Below, one piece after another: positions 9,190 through 22,688 of a stretch of DNA of 64,000 nt; position 1 is the stretch's first letter, and each line of letters opens with the position of its first letter. The stretch is from positions 13,559,241 to 13,623,240 of the forward strand of contig CM049318.1 in NCBI GenBank assembly GCA_026874595.1, written 5' to 3'. The translations under genes were made by a program, and so were the position numbers. The stretch is from Sipunculus nudus (taxonomy: Eukaryota > Annelida > Sipuncula > Golfingiida > Sipunculidae). The notes under the pieces were generated by a model. The model was not told the origin of the DNA. It saw only the letters and a list, made by a program, of their open reading frames with translations, and did not search any database.

Positions 9190-12100
9190 GACGCAGTAAC
9201 AGTGACATGACATCACCCAAGAAGCTGGGTATAGCTGGTGCCATAAAAACTGAGTGCTTGCTCTTTGGCGTGGGACTGTCTGCGCCGACGCAGTAACAGT
9301 GACATGACATCACCCAAGAAGCTGGGTATAGCTGGTGCCATACAAACTGAGTGCTAGCTCTTTGGCGTGGGACTGTCTGCGCCGACGCAGTAACAGTGAC
9401 ATGACATCACCCAAGAAGCTGGGTATAGCTGGTGCCATACAAACTGAGTGCTTGCACTTTGGCGTGGGACTGTCTGCGCCGACGCAGTAACAGTGATATG
9501 ACCTCACCCCAGAAGCTGGGTATAGCTGGTGACATAAAAACTGAGTGCTTGCTCTTTAGCGTGGGACTGTCTGCGCCGACGCAGTAACAGTGACATGACA
9601 TCACCCACGAAGCTGGGTATAGCTGGTGCCATACAAACTGAGTGCTAGCTCTTTGGCGTGGGACTGTCTGCGCCGACGCAGTAACAGTGACATAACATCA
9701 TCCTAGAAGCTGGGTATAGCTGGTGACATACAAATTGAGTGCTTGCTCTTTGGCGTGGGACTGTCTGCGCCGACGCAGTAACAGTGACATGACATCACCC
9801 AAGAAGCTGGGTATAGCTGGTGCCATACAAACTGAGTGCTTGCTCTTTGGCGTGGGACTGTCTGCGCCGACGCAGTAACAGTGATATGACCTCACCCCAG
9901 AGGCTTGGTATAGCTGGTGCCATACAAACTGAGTGCTTGCTCTTTAGCGTGGGACTGTCTGCGCCGACGCAGTAACAGTGACATGACATCACCCAAGAAG
10001 CTGGGTATAGCTGGTGCCATAAAAACTGAGTGCTTGCTCTTTGGCGTGGGACTGTCTGCGCCGACGCAGTAACAGTGACATGACATCACCCAAGAAGCTG
10101 GATATAGCTGGTGCCATACAAACTGAGTGCTAGCTCTTTGGCGTGGGACTGTCTGCGCCGACGCAGTAACAGTGACATGACATCACCCAAGAAGCTGGGT
10201 ATAGCTGGTGCCATACAAACTGAGTGCTTGCTCTTTGGCGTGGGACTGTCTGCTCCGACGCAGTAACAGTGACATGACATCACCCCAGAAGCTGGGTATA
10301 GCTGGTGCCATACAAACTGAGTGCTTGCTCTTTGGCGTGGGACTGTCGCGCCGACGCAGTAACAGTGATATGACCTCACCATAGAAGCTGGGTATAGCTG
10401 GTGCCATACAAACTGAGTGCTTGCACTTTGGCGTGGGACTGTCTGCGCCGACGCAGTAACAGTGACATGACATCACGCAAGAAGCTGGGTATAGCTGGTG
10501 CCATACCAACTCAGTGCTTGCACTTTGGCGTGGGACTGTCTGCGCCGACCCAGTAACAGTGACATGACATCACCCAAGAAGCTGGGTATAGCTGGTGACA
10601 TAAAAACTGAGTGCTTGCTCTTTAGCGTGGGACTGTCTGCGCCGACGCAGTAACAGTGACATGACATCACCAAAGAAGCTGGGTATAGCTGGTGCCATAC
10701 AAACTGAGTTCTTGCTCTTTGGCGTGGGACTGTCCGCGCCGACGCAGTAACAGTGACATGACATCACCCCAGAAGCTGGGTATAGCTGGTGACATAAAAA
10801 CTGAGTGCTTGCTCTTTAGCGTGGGACTGTCTGCGCCGACGCAGTAACAGTGACATGACATCACCCAAGAAGCTGGGTATAGCTGGTGCCATACAAACTG
10901 AGTGCTTGCACTTTGGCGTGGGACTGTCTGCGCCGACGCAGTAACAGTGACATGACATTACCCAAGAAGCTGGGTATAGCTGGTGCCATACAAACTGAAT
11001 GCTTGCACTTTGGCGTGGGACTGTCTGCGCCGACGCAGTAACAGTGACATGACATCACCCAAGAAGCTAGGTATAGCTGGTGCCATACAAACTGAGTGCT
11101 TGCACTTTGGCGTGGGACTGTCTGCGCCGACGCAGTAACAGTGACATGACATCACCCAAGAAGATGGGTATAGCTGGTGCCATACAAACTGAGTGCTTGC
11201 ACTTTGGCGTGGGACTGTCTGCGCCTACGCAGTAACAGTGACATGACATCACCCAAGAAGCTGGGTATAGCTGGTGCCATACAAACTGAGTGCTTGCACT
11301 TTGGCGTGGGACTGTCTGCGCCGACGCAGTAACAGTGACATGACATCACCCAAGAAGCTGGGTATAGCTGGTGCCATACAAACTGAGTGCTTGCACTTTG
11401 GCGTGGGACTGTCTGCGCCGACGCAGTAACAGTGATATGACCTCACCCCAGAAGCTGGGTATAGCTGGTGACATAAAAACTGAGTGCTTGCTCTTTAGCG
11501 TGGGACTGTCTGCGCCGACGCAGTAACAGTGACATGACATCACCCAAGAAGCTGGGTATAGCTGGTGCCATACAAACTGAGTGCTAGCTCTTTGGCGTGG
11601 GACTGTCTGCGCCGACGCAGTAACAGTGACATAACATCATCCTAGAAGCTGGGTATAGCTGGTGACATACAAATTGAGTGCTTGCTCTTTGGCGTGGGAC
11701 TGTCTGCGCCGACGCAGTAACAGTGACATGACATCACCCAAGAAGCTGGGTATAGCTGGTGCCATACAAACTGAGTGCTTGCTCTTTGGCGTGGGACTGT
11801 CTGCGCCGACGCAGTAACAGTGATATGACCTCACCCCAGAGGCTTGGTATAGCTGGTGCCATACAAACTGAGTGCTTGCTCTTTAGCGTGGGACTGTCTG
11901 CGCCGACGCAGTAACAGTGACATGACATCACCCAAGAAGCTGGGTATAGCTGGTGCCATACAAACTGAGTGCTTGCTCTTTGGCGTGGGACTGTCTGCGC
12001 CGACGCAGTAACAGTGACATGACATCACCCAAGAAGCTGGGTATAGCTTGTGCCATACAAACTGAGTGCTTGCACTTTGGCGTGGGACTGTCTGCGCCGA

Positions 12101-13939
12101 CGCAGTAACAGTGACAAGACATCACCCAAGAAGCTGGGTATAGCTGGTGCCATTCAAACTGAGTGCTTGCACTTTGGCGTGGGACTGTCTGCGCCGACGC
12201 AGTAACAGTGACATGACATCACCCAAGAAGCTGGGTATAGCTGGTGCCATACGAAATGAGTGCTTGCTCTTTGGCGTGGGACTGTCTGCGCCGACGCAGT
12301 AACAGTGACATGACATCACCCAAGAAGCTGGGTATAGCTGGTGCCATACAAACTGAGTGCTTGCACTTTGGCGTGAGACTGTCTGCGCCGACGCATTAAC
12401 AGTGACATGACATCACCCAAGAAGCTGGGTATAGCTGGTGCCATACAAACTGAGTGCTTGCTCTTTGGCGTGGGACTGTCTGCGCCGACGCAGTAACAGT
12501 GACATGACATCACCCAAGAAGCAGGGTATAGCTGGTGCCATACAAACTGAGTGCTTGCTCTTTGGCGTGGGACTGTCTGCGCCGACGCAGTAACAGTGAC
12601 ATGACATCACCCAAGAAGCTGGGTATAGCGGGTGCCATACAAACTGAGTGCTTGCTCTTTGGCGTGGGACTGTCTGCGCCGACGCAGTAACAGTGACATG
12701 ACATCACCCAAGAAGCTGGGTATAGCTGGTGCCATACAAACTGAGTGCCTGCCTATGGCGTGGGACTGTCTGCGCCGACGCAGTAACAGTGACATGACAT
12801 CACCCAAGAAGCTGGGTATAGCTGGTGCCATACAAACTGAGTGCTTGCACTTTGGCGTGGGACTGTCTGCGCCTACGCAGTAACAGTGACATGACATCAC
12901 CCAAGAAGCTGGGTATAGCTGGTGCCATACAATCTGAGTGCTTGCACTTTGGCGTGGGACTGTCTGCGCCGACGCAGTAACAGTGATATGACCTCACCCC
13001 AGAGGCTTGGTATAGCTGGTGCCATACAAACTGAGTGCTTGCTCTTTAGCGTGGGACTGTCTGCGCCGACGCAGTAACTGTGACATGACATCACCCAAGA
13101 AGCTGGGTATAGCTGGTGCCATACAAACTGAGTGCTTGCTCTTTGGCGTGGGACTGTCTGCGCCGACGCAGTAACAGTGACATGACATCACCCAAGAAGC
13201 TGGGTATAGCTGGTGCCATACAAACTGAGTGCTAGCTCTTTGGCGTGGGACTGTCTGCGCCGACGCAGTAACAGTGACATGACATCACCCAAGAAGCTGG
13301 GAAAAGCTGGTGCCATACAAACTGAGTGCTTGCTCTTTGGCGTGGGACTGTCTGCTCCGACGCAGTAACAGTGACATGACATCACCCCAGAAGCTGGGTA
13401 TAGCTGGGGCCATACAAACTGAGTGCTTGCTCTTTGGCGTGGGACTGTCGCGCCGACGCAGTAACAGTGATATGACCTCACCATATAAGCTGGGTATAGC
13501 TGGTGCCATACAAACTGAGTGCTTGCACTTTGGCGTGGGACTGTCTGCGCCGACGCAGTAACAGTGACATGACATCACGCAAGAAGCTGGGTATAGCTGG
13601 TGCCATACAAACTCAGTGCTTGCACTTTGGCGTGGGACTGTCTGCGCCGACGCAGTAACAGTGACATGACATCACCCAAGAAGCTGGGTATAGCTGGTGC
13701 CATACAAACTGAGTGCTTGCACTTTGGCGTGGGACTGTCTGCGCCGACGCAGTAACAGTGACATGACATCACCCCAGAAGCTGGGTATAGCTGGTGCCAT
13801 ACAAACTGAGTGCTTGCACTTTGGCGTGGGACTGTCTGCACCGACGCGGTAACAGTGATATGACCTCACCCCAGAAGCTGGGTATAGCTGGTGACATAAA
13901 AACTGAGTGCTTGCTCTTTAGCGTGGGACTGTCTGCGCC
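9190..13939 (+). repeat. 49-monomer higher-order unit, copy 1 (about 4.75 kb)
   Basis: Variant order matches 13,940 onward at a constant offset of 4,750 bases up to about 12,900, then 4,944 bases from about 12,900 to 13,860. The change of 194 shows that copy 2 gained two monomers near 17,650-17,843. Shared markers include the gtcgcgccg deletion (10,345 and 15,095), the 'gcctgcctatgg' 96-mer (12,747 and 17,497) and the 'cataacatcatccta' monomer (about 9,690 and 14,440). Confidence 0.75.
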
Positions 13940-16900
13940 GACGCAGTAACAGTGACATGACATCACCCAAGAAGCTGGGTATAGCTGGTGCCATAAAAAC
14001 TGAGTGCTTGCTCTTTGGCGTGGGACTGTCTGCGCCGACGCAGTAACAGTGACATGACATCACCCAAGAAGCTGGGTATAGCTGGTGCCATACAAACTGA
14101 GTGCTAGCTCTTTGGCGTGGGACTGTCTGCGCCGACGCAGTAACAGTGACATGACATCACCCAAGAAGCTGGGTATAGCTGGTGCCATACAAACTGAGTG
14201 CTTGCACTTTGGCGTGGGACTGTCTGCGCCGACGCAGTAACAGTGATATGACCTCACCCCAGAAGCTGGGTATAGCTGGTGACATACAAACTGAGTGCTT
14301 GCTCTTTAGCGTGGGACTGTCTGCGCCGACGCAGTAACAGTGACATGACATCACCCAAGAAGCTGGGTATAGCTGGTGCCATACAAACTGAGTGCTAGCT
14401 CTTTGGCGTGGGACTGTCTGCGCCGACGCAGTAACAGTGACATAACATCATCCTAGAAGCTGGGTATAGCTGGTGACATACAAATTGAGTGCTTGCTCTT
14501 TGGCGTGGGACTGTCTGCGCCGACGCAGTAACAGTGACATGACATCACCCAAGAAGCTGGGTATAGCTGGTGCCATACAAACTGAGTGCTTGCTCTTTGG
14601 CGTGGGACTGTCTGCGCCGACGCAGTAACAGTGATATGACCTCACCCCAGAGGCTTGGTATAGCTGGTGCCATACAAACTGAGTGCTTGCTCTTTAGCGT
14701 GGGACTGTCTGCGCCGACGCAGTAACAGTGACATGACATCACCCAAGAAGCTGGGTATAGCTGGTGCCATAAAAACTGAGTGCTTGCTCTTTGGCGTGGG
14801 ACTGTCTGCGCCGACGCAGTAACAGTGACATGACATCACCCAAGAAGCTGGGTATAGCTGGTGCCATACAAACTGAGTGCTAGCTCTTTGGCGTGGGACT
14901 GTCTGCGCCGACGCAGTAACAGTGACATGACATCACCCAAGAAGCTGGGTATAGCTGGTGCCATACAAACTGAGTGCTTGCTCTTTGGCGTGGGACTGTC
15001 TGCTCCGACGCAGTAACAGTGACATGACATCACCCCAGAAGCTGGGTATAGCTGGTGCCATACAAACTGAGTGCTTGCTCTTTGGCGTGGGACTGTCGCG
15101 CCGACGCAGTAACAGTGATATGACCTCACCATAGAAGCTGGGTATAGCTGGTGCCATACAAACTGAGTGCTTGCACTTTGGCGTGGGACTGTCTGCGCCG
15201 ACGCAGTAACAGTGACATGACATCACGCAAGAAGCTGGGTATAGCTGGTGCCATACAAACTCAGTGCTTGCACTTTGGCGTGGGACTGTCTGCGCCGACG
15301 CAGTAACAGTGACATGACATCACCCAAGAAGCTGGGTATAGCTGGTGACATAAAAACTGAGTGCTTGCTCTTTGGCGTGGGACTGTCTGCGCCGACGCAG
15401 TAACAGTGACATGACATCACCAAAGAAGCTGGGTATAGCTGGTGCCATACAAACTGAGTTCTTGCTCTTTGGCGTGGGACTGTCCGCGCCGACGCAGTAA
15501 CAGTGACATGACATCACCCCAGAAGCTGGGTATAGCTGGTGACATAAAAACTGAGTGCTTGCTCTTTAGCGTGGGACTGTCTGCGCCGACGCAGTAACAG
15601 TGACATGACATCACCCAAGAAGCTGGGTATAGCTGGTGCCATACAAACTGAGTGCTTGCACTTTGGCGTGGGACTGTCTGCGCCGACGCAGTAACAGTGA
15701 CATGACATTACCCAAGAAGCTGGGTATAGCTGGTGCCATACAAACTGAATGCTTGCACTTTGGCGTGGGACTGTCTGCGCCGACGCAGTAACAGTGACAT
15801 GACATCACCCAAGAAGCTAGGTATAGCTGGTGCCATACAAACTGAGTGCTTGCACTTTGGCGTGGGACTGTCTGCGCCGACGCAGTAACAGTGACATGAC
15901 ATCACCCAAGAAGATGGGTATAGCTGGTGCCATACAAACTGAGTGCTTGCACTTTGGCGTGGGACTGTCTGCGCCTACGCAGTAACAGTGACATGACATC
16001 ACCCAAGAAGCTGGGTATAGCTGGTGCCATACAAACTGAGTGCTTGCACTTTGGCGTGGGACTGTCTGCGCCGACGCAGTAACAGTGACATGACATCACC
16101 CTAGAAGCTGGGTATAGCTGGTGCCATACAAACTGAGTGCTTGCACTTTGGCGTGGGACTGTCTGCGCCGACGCAGTAACAGTGATATGACCTCACCCCA
16201 GAAGCTGGGTATAGCTGGTGACATAAAAACTGAGTGCTTGCTCTTTAGCGTGGGACTGTCTGCGCCGACGCAGTAACAGTGACATGACATCACCCAAGAA
16301 GCTGGGTATAGCTGGTGCCATACAAACTGAGTGCTAGCTCTTTGGCGTGGGACTGTCTGCGCCGACGCAGTAACAGTGACATAACATCATCCTAGAAGCT
16401 GGGTATAGCTGGTGACATACAAATTGAGTGCTTGCTCTTTGGCGTGGGACTGTCTGCGCCGACGCAGTAACAGTGACATGACATCACCCAAGAAGCTGGG
16501 TAAAGCTGGTGCCATACAAACTGAGTGCTTGCTCTTTGGCGTGGGACTGTCTGCGCCGACGCAGTAACAGTGATATGACCTCACCCCAGAGGCTTGGTAT
16601 AGCTGGTGCCATACAAACTGAGTGCTTGCTCTTTAGCGTGGGACTGTCTGCGCCGACGCAGTAACAGTGACATGACATCACCCAAGAAGCTGGGTAAAGC
16701 TGGTGCCATACAAACTGAGTGCTTGCTCTTTGGCGTGGGACTGTCTGCGCCGACGCAGTAACAGTGACATGACATCACCCAAGAAGCTGGGTATAGCTTG
16801 TGCCATACAAACTGAGTGCTTGCACTTTGGCGTGGGACTGTCTGCGCCGACGCAGTAACAGTGACAAGACATCACCCAAGAAGCTGGGTATAGCTGGTGC

Positions 16901-18710
16901 CATTCAAACTGAGTGCTTGCACTTTGGCGTGGGACTGTCTGCGCCGACGCAGTAACAGTGACATGACATCACCCAAGAAGCTGGGTATAGCTGGTGCCAT
17001 ACGAAATGAGTGCTTGCTCTTTGGCGTGGGACTGTCTGCGCCGACGCAGTAACAGTGACATGACATCACCCAAGAAGCTGGGTATAGCTGGTGCCATACA
17101 AACTGAGTGCTTGCACTTTGGCGTGAGACTGTCTGCGCCGACGCATTAACAGTGACATGACATCACCCAAGAAGCTGGGTATAGCTGGTGCCATACAAAC
17201 TGAGTGCTTGCTCTTTGGCCTGGGACTGTCTGCGCCGACGCAGTAACAGTGACATGACATCACCCAAGAAGCAGGGTATAGCTGGTGCCATACAAACTGA
17301 GTGCTTGCTCTTTGGCGTGGGACTGTCTGCGCCGACGCAGTAACAGTGACATGACATCACCCAAGAAGCTGGGTATAGCGGGTGCCATACAAACTGAGTG
17401 CTTGCTCTTTGGCGTGGGACTGTCTGCGCCGACGCAGTAACAGTGACATGACATCACCCAAGAAGCTGGGTATAGCTGGTGCCATACAAACTGAGTGCCT
17501 GCCTATGGCGTGGGACTGTCTGCGCCGACGCAGTAACAGTGACATGACATCACCCAAGAAGCTGGGTATAGCTGGTGCCATAGAAACTGAGTGCTTGCAC
17601 TTTGGCGTGGGACTGTCTGCGCCAACGCAGTAACAGTGACATGACATCACCCAAGAAGCTGGATATAGCTGGTTCCATACAAACTGAGTGCTTGCACTTT
17701 GGCGTGGGACTGTCTGCGCCGACGCAGTAACAGTGACATGACATCACCCAAGAAGCTGGGTATAGCTGGTGCCATACAAACTGAGTGCTTGCACTTTGGC
17801 GTGGGACTGTCTGCGCCTACGCAGTAACAGTGACATGACATCACCCAAGAAGCTGGGTATAGCTGGTGCCATACAAACTGAGTGCTTGCACTTTGGCGTG
17901 GGACTGTCTGCGCCGACGCAGTAACAGTGATATGACCTCACCCCAGAGGCTTGGTATAGCTGGTGCCATACAAACTGAGTGCTTGCTCTTTAGCGTGGGA
18001 CTGTCTGCGCCGACGCAGTAACTGTGACATGACATCACCCAAGAAGCTGGGTATAGCTGGTGCCATACAAACTGAGTGCTTGCTCTTTGGCGTGGGACTG
18101 TCTGCGCCGACGCAGTAACAGTGACATGACATCACCCAAGAAGCTGGGTATAGCTGGTGCCATACAAACTGAGTGCTAGCTCTTTGGCGTGGGACTGTCT
18201 GCGCCGACGCAGTAACAGTGACATGACATCACCCAAGAAGCTGGGAAAAGCTGGTGCCATACAAACTGAGTGCTTGCTCTTTGGCGTGGGACTGTCTGCT
18301 CCGACGCAGTAACAGTGACATGACATCACCCCAGAAGCTGGGTATAGCTGGGGCCATACAAACTGAGTGCTTGCTCTTTGGCGTGGGACTGTCGCGCCGA
18401 CGCAGTAACAGTGATATGACCTCACCATATAAGCTGGGTATAGCTGGTGCCATACAAACTGAGTGCTTGCACTTTGGCGTGGGACTGTCTGCGCCGACGC
18501 AGTAACAGTGACATGACATCACGCAAGAAGCTGGGTATAGCTGGTGCCATACAAACTCAGTGCTTGCACTTTGGCGTGGGACTGTCTGCGCCGACGCAGT
18601 AACAGTGACATGACATCACCCAAGAAGCTGGGTATAGCTGGTGCCATACAAACTGAGTGCTTGCACTTTGGCGTGGGACTGTCTGCGCCGACGCAGTAAC
18701 AGTGACATGA
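13940..18710 (+). repeat. 49-51-monomer higher-order unit, copy 2
   Basis: This is the partner of 9,190-13,939, with the same succession of diagnostic monomers plus two extra monomers around 17,650-17,843. The part from 14,836 to 18,131 is also the parent-like copy of the 3.2-kb blocks at 19,489-25,888. Confidence 0.75.
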
Positions 18711-19100
18711 CATCACCCCAGATGCTGGGTATAGCTGGTGCCATACAAACTGAGTGCTTGCACTTTGGCGTGGGACTGTCTGCACCGACGCGGTAACAGT
18801 GATATGACCTCACCCCAGAAGCTGGGTATAGCTGGTGCCATACAAACTGAGTGCTTGCACTTTGGCGTGGGACTGTCTGCGCCGACGCAGTAACAGTGAC
18901 ATGACATCACGCAAGAAGCTGGGTATAGCTGGTGCCATACAAACTCAGTGCTTGCTCTTTGGCGTGGGACTGTCTGCGCCGACGCAGTAACAGTGACATG
19001 ACATCACCCAAGAAGCTGGGTATAGCTGGTGCCATACAAACTGAGTGCTTGCACTTTGGCGTGGGACTGTCTGCGCCGACGCAGTAACAGTGACATGACA
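18132..19100 (+). repeat. 10-monomer segment shared with 25,889-26,857
   Basis: The order of variants ('gggaaaagctgg', 'gctggggccatac', gtcgcgccg deletion, 'caccatataagc', 'cacgcaagaagc', 'ccagatgctggg') recurs at an offset of 7,757 bases. Seven of the ten monomers also match 13,188-13,770 at an offset of 4,944. Confidence 0.7.
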
Positions 19101-19488
19101 TCACCCCAGAAGCTGGGTATAGCTGGTGCCATACAAACTGAGTGCTTGCACTTTGGCGTGGGACTGTCTGCACCGACGCGGTAACAGTGATATGACCTCA
19201 CCCCAGAAGCTGGGTATAGCTGGTGCCATACAAACTGAGTGCTTGCTCTTTGGCGTGGGACTGTCTGCGCCGACGCAGTAACAGTGATATGACCTCACCC
19301 CAGAGGCTTGGTATAGCTGGTGCCATACAAACTGAGTGCTTGCTCTTTAGCGTGGGACTGTCTGCGCCGACGCAGTAACAGTGACATGACATCACCCAAG
19401 AAGCTGGGTATAGCTGGTGCCATAAAAACTGAGTGCTTGCTCTTTGGCGTGGGACTGTCTGCGCCGACGCAGTAACAGTGACATGACA

Positions 19489-22400
19489 TCACCCAAGAAG
19501 CTGGGTATAGCTGGTGCCATACAAACTGAGTGCTAGCTCTTTGGCGTGGGACTGTCTGCGCCGACGCAGTAACAGTGACATGACATCACCCAAGAAGCTG
19601 GGTATAGCTGGTGCCATACAAACTGAGTGCTTGCTCTTTGGCGTGGGACTGTCTGCTCCGACGCAGTAACAGTGACATGACATCACCCCAGAAGCTGGGT
19701 ATAGCTGGTGCCATACAAACTGAGTGCTTGCTCTTTGGCGTGGGACTGTCGCGCCGACGCAGTAACAGTGATATGACCTCACCATAGAAGCTGGGTATAG
19801 CTGGTGCCATACAAACTGAGTGCTTGCACTTTGGCGTGGGACTGTCTGCGCCGACGCAGTAACAGTGACATGACATCACGCAAGAAGCTGGGTATAGCTG
19901 GTGCCATACAAACTCAGTGCTTGCACTTTGGCGTGGGACTGTCTGCGCCGACGCAGTAACAGTGACATGACATCACCCAAGAAGCTGGGTATAGCTGGTG
20001 ACATAAAAACTGAGTGCTTGCTCTTTGGCGTGGGACTGTCTGCGCCGACGCAGTAACAGTGACATGACATCACCAAAGAAGCTGGGTATAGCTGGTGCCA
20101 TACAAACTGAGTTCTTGCTCTTTGGCGTGGGACTGTCCGCGCCGACGCAGTAACAGTGACATGACATCACCCCAGAAGCTGGGTATAGCTAGTGACATAA
20201 AAACTGAGTGCTTGCTCTTTAGCGTGGGACTGTCTGCGCCGACGCAGTAACAGTGACATGACATCACCCAAGAAGCTGGGTATAGCTGGTGCCATACAAA
20301 CTGAGTGCTTGCACTTTGGCGTGGGACTGTCTGCGCCGACGCAGTAACAGTGACATGACATTACCCAAGAAGCTGGGTATAGCTGGTGCCATACAAACTG
20401 AATGCTTGCACTTTGGCGTGGGACTGTCTGCGCCGACGCAGTAACAGTGACATGACATCACCCAAGAAGCTAGGTATAGCTGGTGCCATACAAACTGAGT
20501 GCTTGCACTTTGGCGTGGGACTGTCTGCGCCGACGCAGTAACAGTGACATGACATCACCCAAGAAGCTGGGTATAGCTGGTGCCATACAAACTGAGTGCT
20601 TGCACTTTGGCGTGGGACTGTCTGCGCCTACGCAGTAACAGTGACATGACATCACCCAAGAAGCTGGGTATAGCTGGTGCCATACAAACTGAGTGCTTGC
20701 ACTTTGGCGTGGGACTGTCTGCGCCGACACAGTAACAGTGACATGACATCACCCTAGAAGCTGGGTATAGCTGGTGCCATACAAACTGAGTGCTTGCACT
20801 TTGGCGTGGGACTGTCTGCGCCGACGCAGTAACAGTGATATGACCTCACCCCAGAAGCTGGGTATAGCTGGTGACATAAAAACTGAGTGCTTGCTCTTTA
20901 GCGTGGGACTGTCTGCGCCGACGCAGTAACAGTGACATGACATCACCCAAGAAGCTGGGTATAGCTGGTGCCATACAAACTGAGTGCTAGCTCTTTGGCG
21001 TGGGACTGTCTGCGCCGACGCAGTAACAGTGACATAACATCATCCTAGAAGCTGGGTATAGCTGGTGACATACAAATTGAGTGCTTGCTCTTTGGCGTGG
21101 GACTGTCTGCGCCGACGCAGTAACAGTGACATGACATCACCCAAGAAGCTGGGTAAAGCTGGTGCCATACAAACTGAGTGCTTGCTCTTTGGCGTGGGAC
21201 TGTCTGCGCCGACGCAGTAACAGTGATATGACCTCACCCCAGAGGCTTGGTATAGCTGGTGCCATACAAACTGAGTGCTTGCTCTTTAGCGTGGGACTGT
21301 CTGCGCCGACGCAGTAACAGTGACATGACATCACCCAAGAAGCTGGGTAAAGCTGGTGCCATACAAACTGAGTGCTTGCTCTTTGGCGTGGGACTGTCTG
21401 CGCCGACGCAGTAACAGTGACATGACATCACCCAAGAAGCTGGGTATAGCTTGTGCCATACAAACTGAGTGCTTGCACTTTGGCGTGGGACTGTCTGCGC
21501 CGACGCAGTAACAGTGACAAGACATCACCCAAGAAGCTGGGTATAGCTGGTGCCATTCAAACTGAGTGCTTGCACTTTGGCGTGGGACTGTCTGCGCCGA
21601 CGCAGTAACAGTGACATGACATCACCCAAGAAGCTGGGTATAGCTGGTGCCATACGAAATGAGTGCTTGCTCTTTGGCGTGGGACTGTCTGCGCCGACGC
21701 AGTAACAGTGACATGACATCACCCAAGAAGCTGGGTATAGCTGGTGCCATACAAACTGAGTGCTTGCACTTTGGCGTGAGACTGTCTGCGCCGACGCATT
21801 AACAGTGACATGACATCACCCAAGAAGCTGGGTATAGCTGGTGCCATACAAACTGAGTGCTTGCTCTTTGGCCTGGGACTGTCTGCGCCGACGCAGTAAC
21901 AGTGACATGACATCACCCAAGAAGCAGGGTATAGCTGGTGCCATACAAACTGAGTGCTTGCTCTTTGGCGTGGGACTGTCTGCGCCGACGCAGTAACAGT
22001 GACATGACATCACCCAAGAAGCTGGGTATAGCGGGTGCCATACAAACTGAGTGCTTGCTCTTTGGCGTGGGACTGTCTGCGCCGACGCAGTAACAGTGAC
22101 ATGACATCACCCAAGAAGCTGGGTATAGCTGGTGCCATAGAAACTGAGTGCTTGCACTTTGGCGTGGGACTGTCTGCGCCAACGCAGTAACAGTGACATG
22201 ACATCACCCAAGAAGCTGGATATAGCTGGTTCCATACAAACTGAGTGCTTGCACTTTGGCGTGGGACTGTCTGCGCCGACGCAGTAACAGTGACATGACA
22301 TCACCCAAGAAGCTGGGTATAGCTGGTGCCATACAAACTGAGTGCTTGCACTTTGGCGTGGGACTGTCTGCGCCTACGCAGTGACAGTGACATGACATCA

Positions 22401-22688
22401 CCCAAGAAGCTGGGTATAGCTGGTGCCATACAAACTGAGTGCTTGCACTTTGGCGTGGGACTGTCTGCGCCGACGCAGTAACAGTGATATGACCTCACCC
22501 CAGAGGCTTGGTATAGCTGGTGCCATACAAACTGAGTGCTTGCTCTTTAGCGTGGGACTGTCTGCGCCGACGCAGTAACTGTGACATGACATCACCCAAG
22601 AAGCTGGGTATAGCTGGTGCCATACAAACTGAGTGCTTGCTCTTTGGCGTGGGACTGTCTGCGCCGACGCAGTAACAGTGACATGACA
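19489..22688 (+). repeat. 33-monomer higher-order unit, copy 1 (3,200 bp)
   Basis: This block aligns base for base with 22,689-25,888 at a constant offset of 3,200. I noticed only three substitutions between them: c/a at about 20,566 against 23,766, a/g at about 20,729 against 23,929, and g/a at about 22,383 against 25,583. It also aligns with 14,836-18,131, which is one 96-bp monomer longer because it retains the 'gcctgcctatgg' unit. Confidence 0.85.

Noticed and set aside
12632-12883. Plus-strand 83-codon frames (also near 13,310, 17,382, 18,254, 26,011, 29,017, 29,889, 32,313, 37,744, 42,496 and 53,455)
   Set aside because: Each coincides with a 96-bp monomer, which keeps frame for one extra unit. 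Their recurrence follows the higher-order repeats, and there is no independent coding signal.
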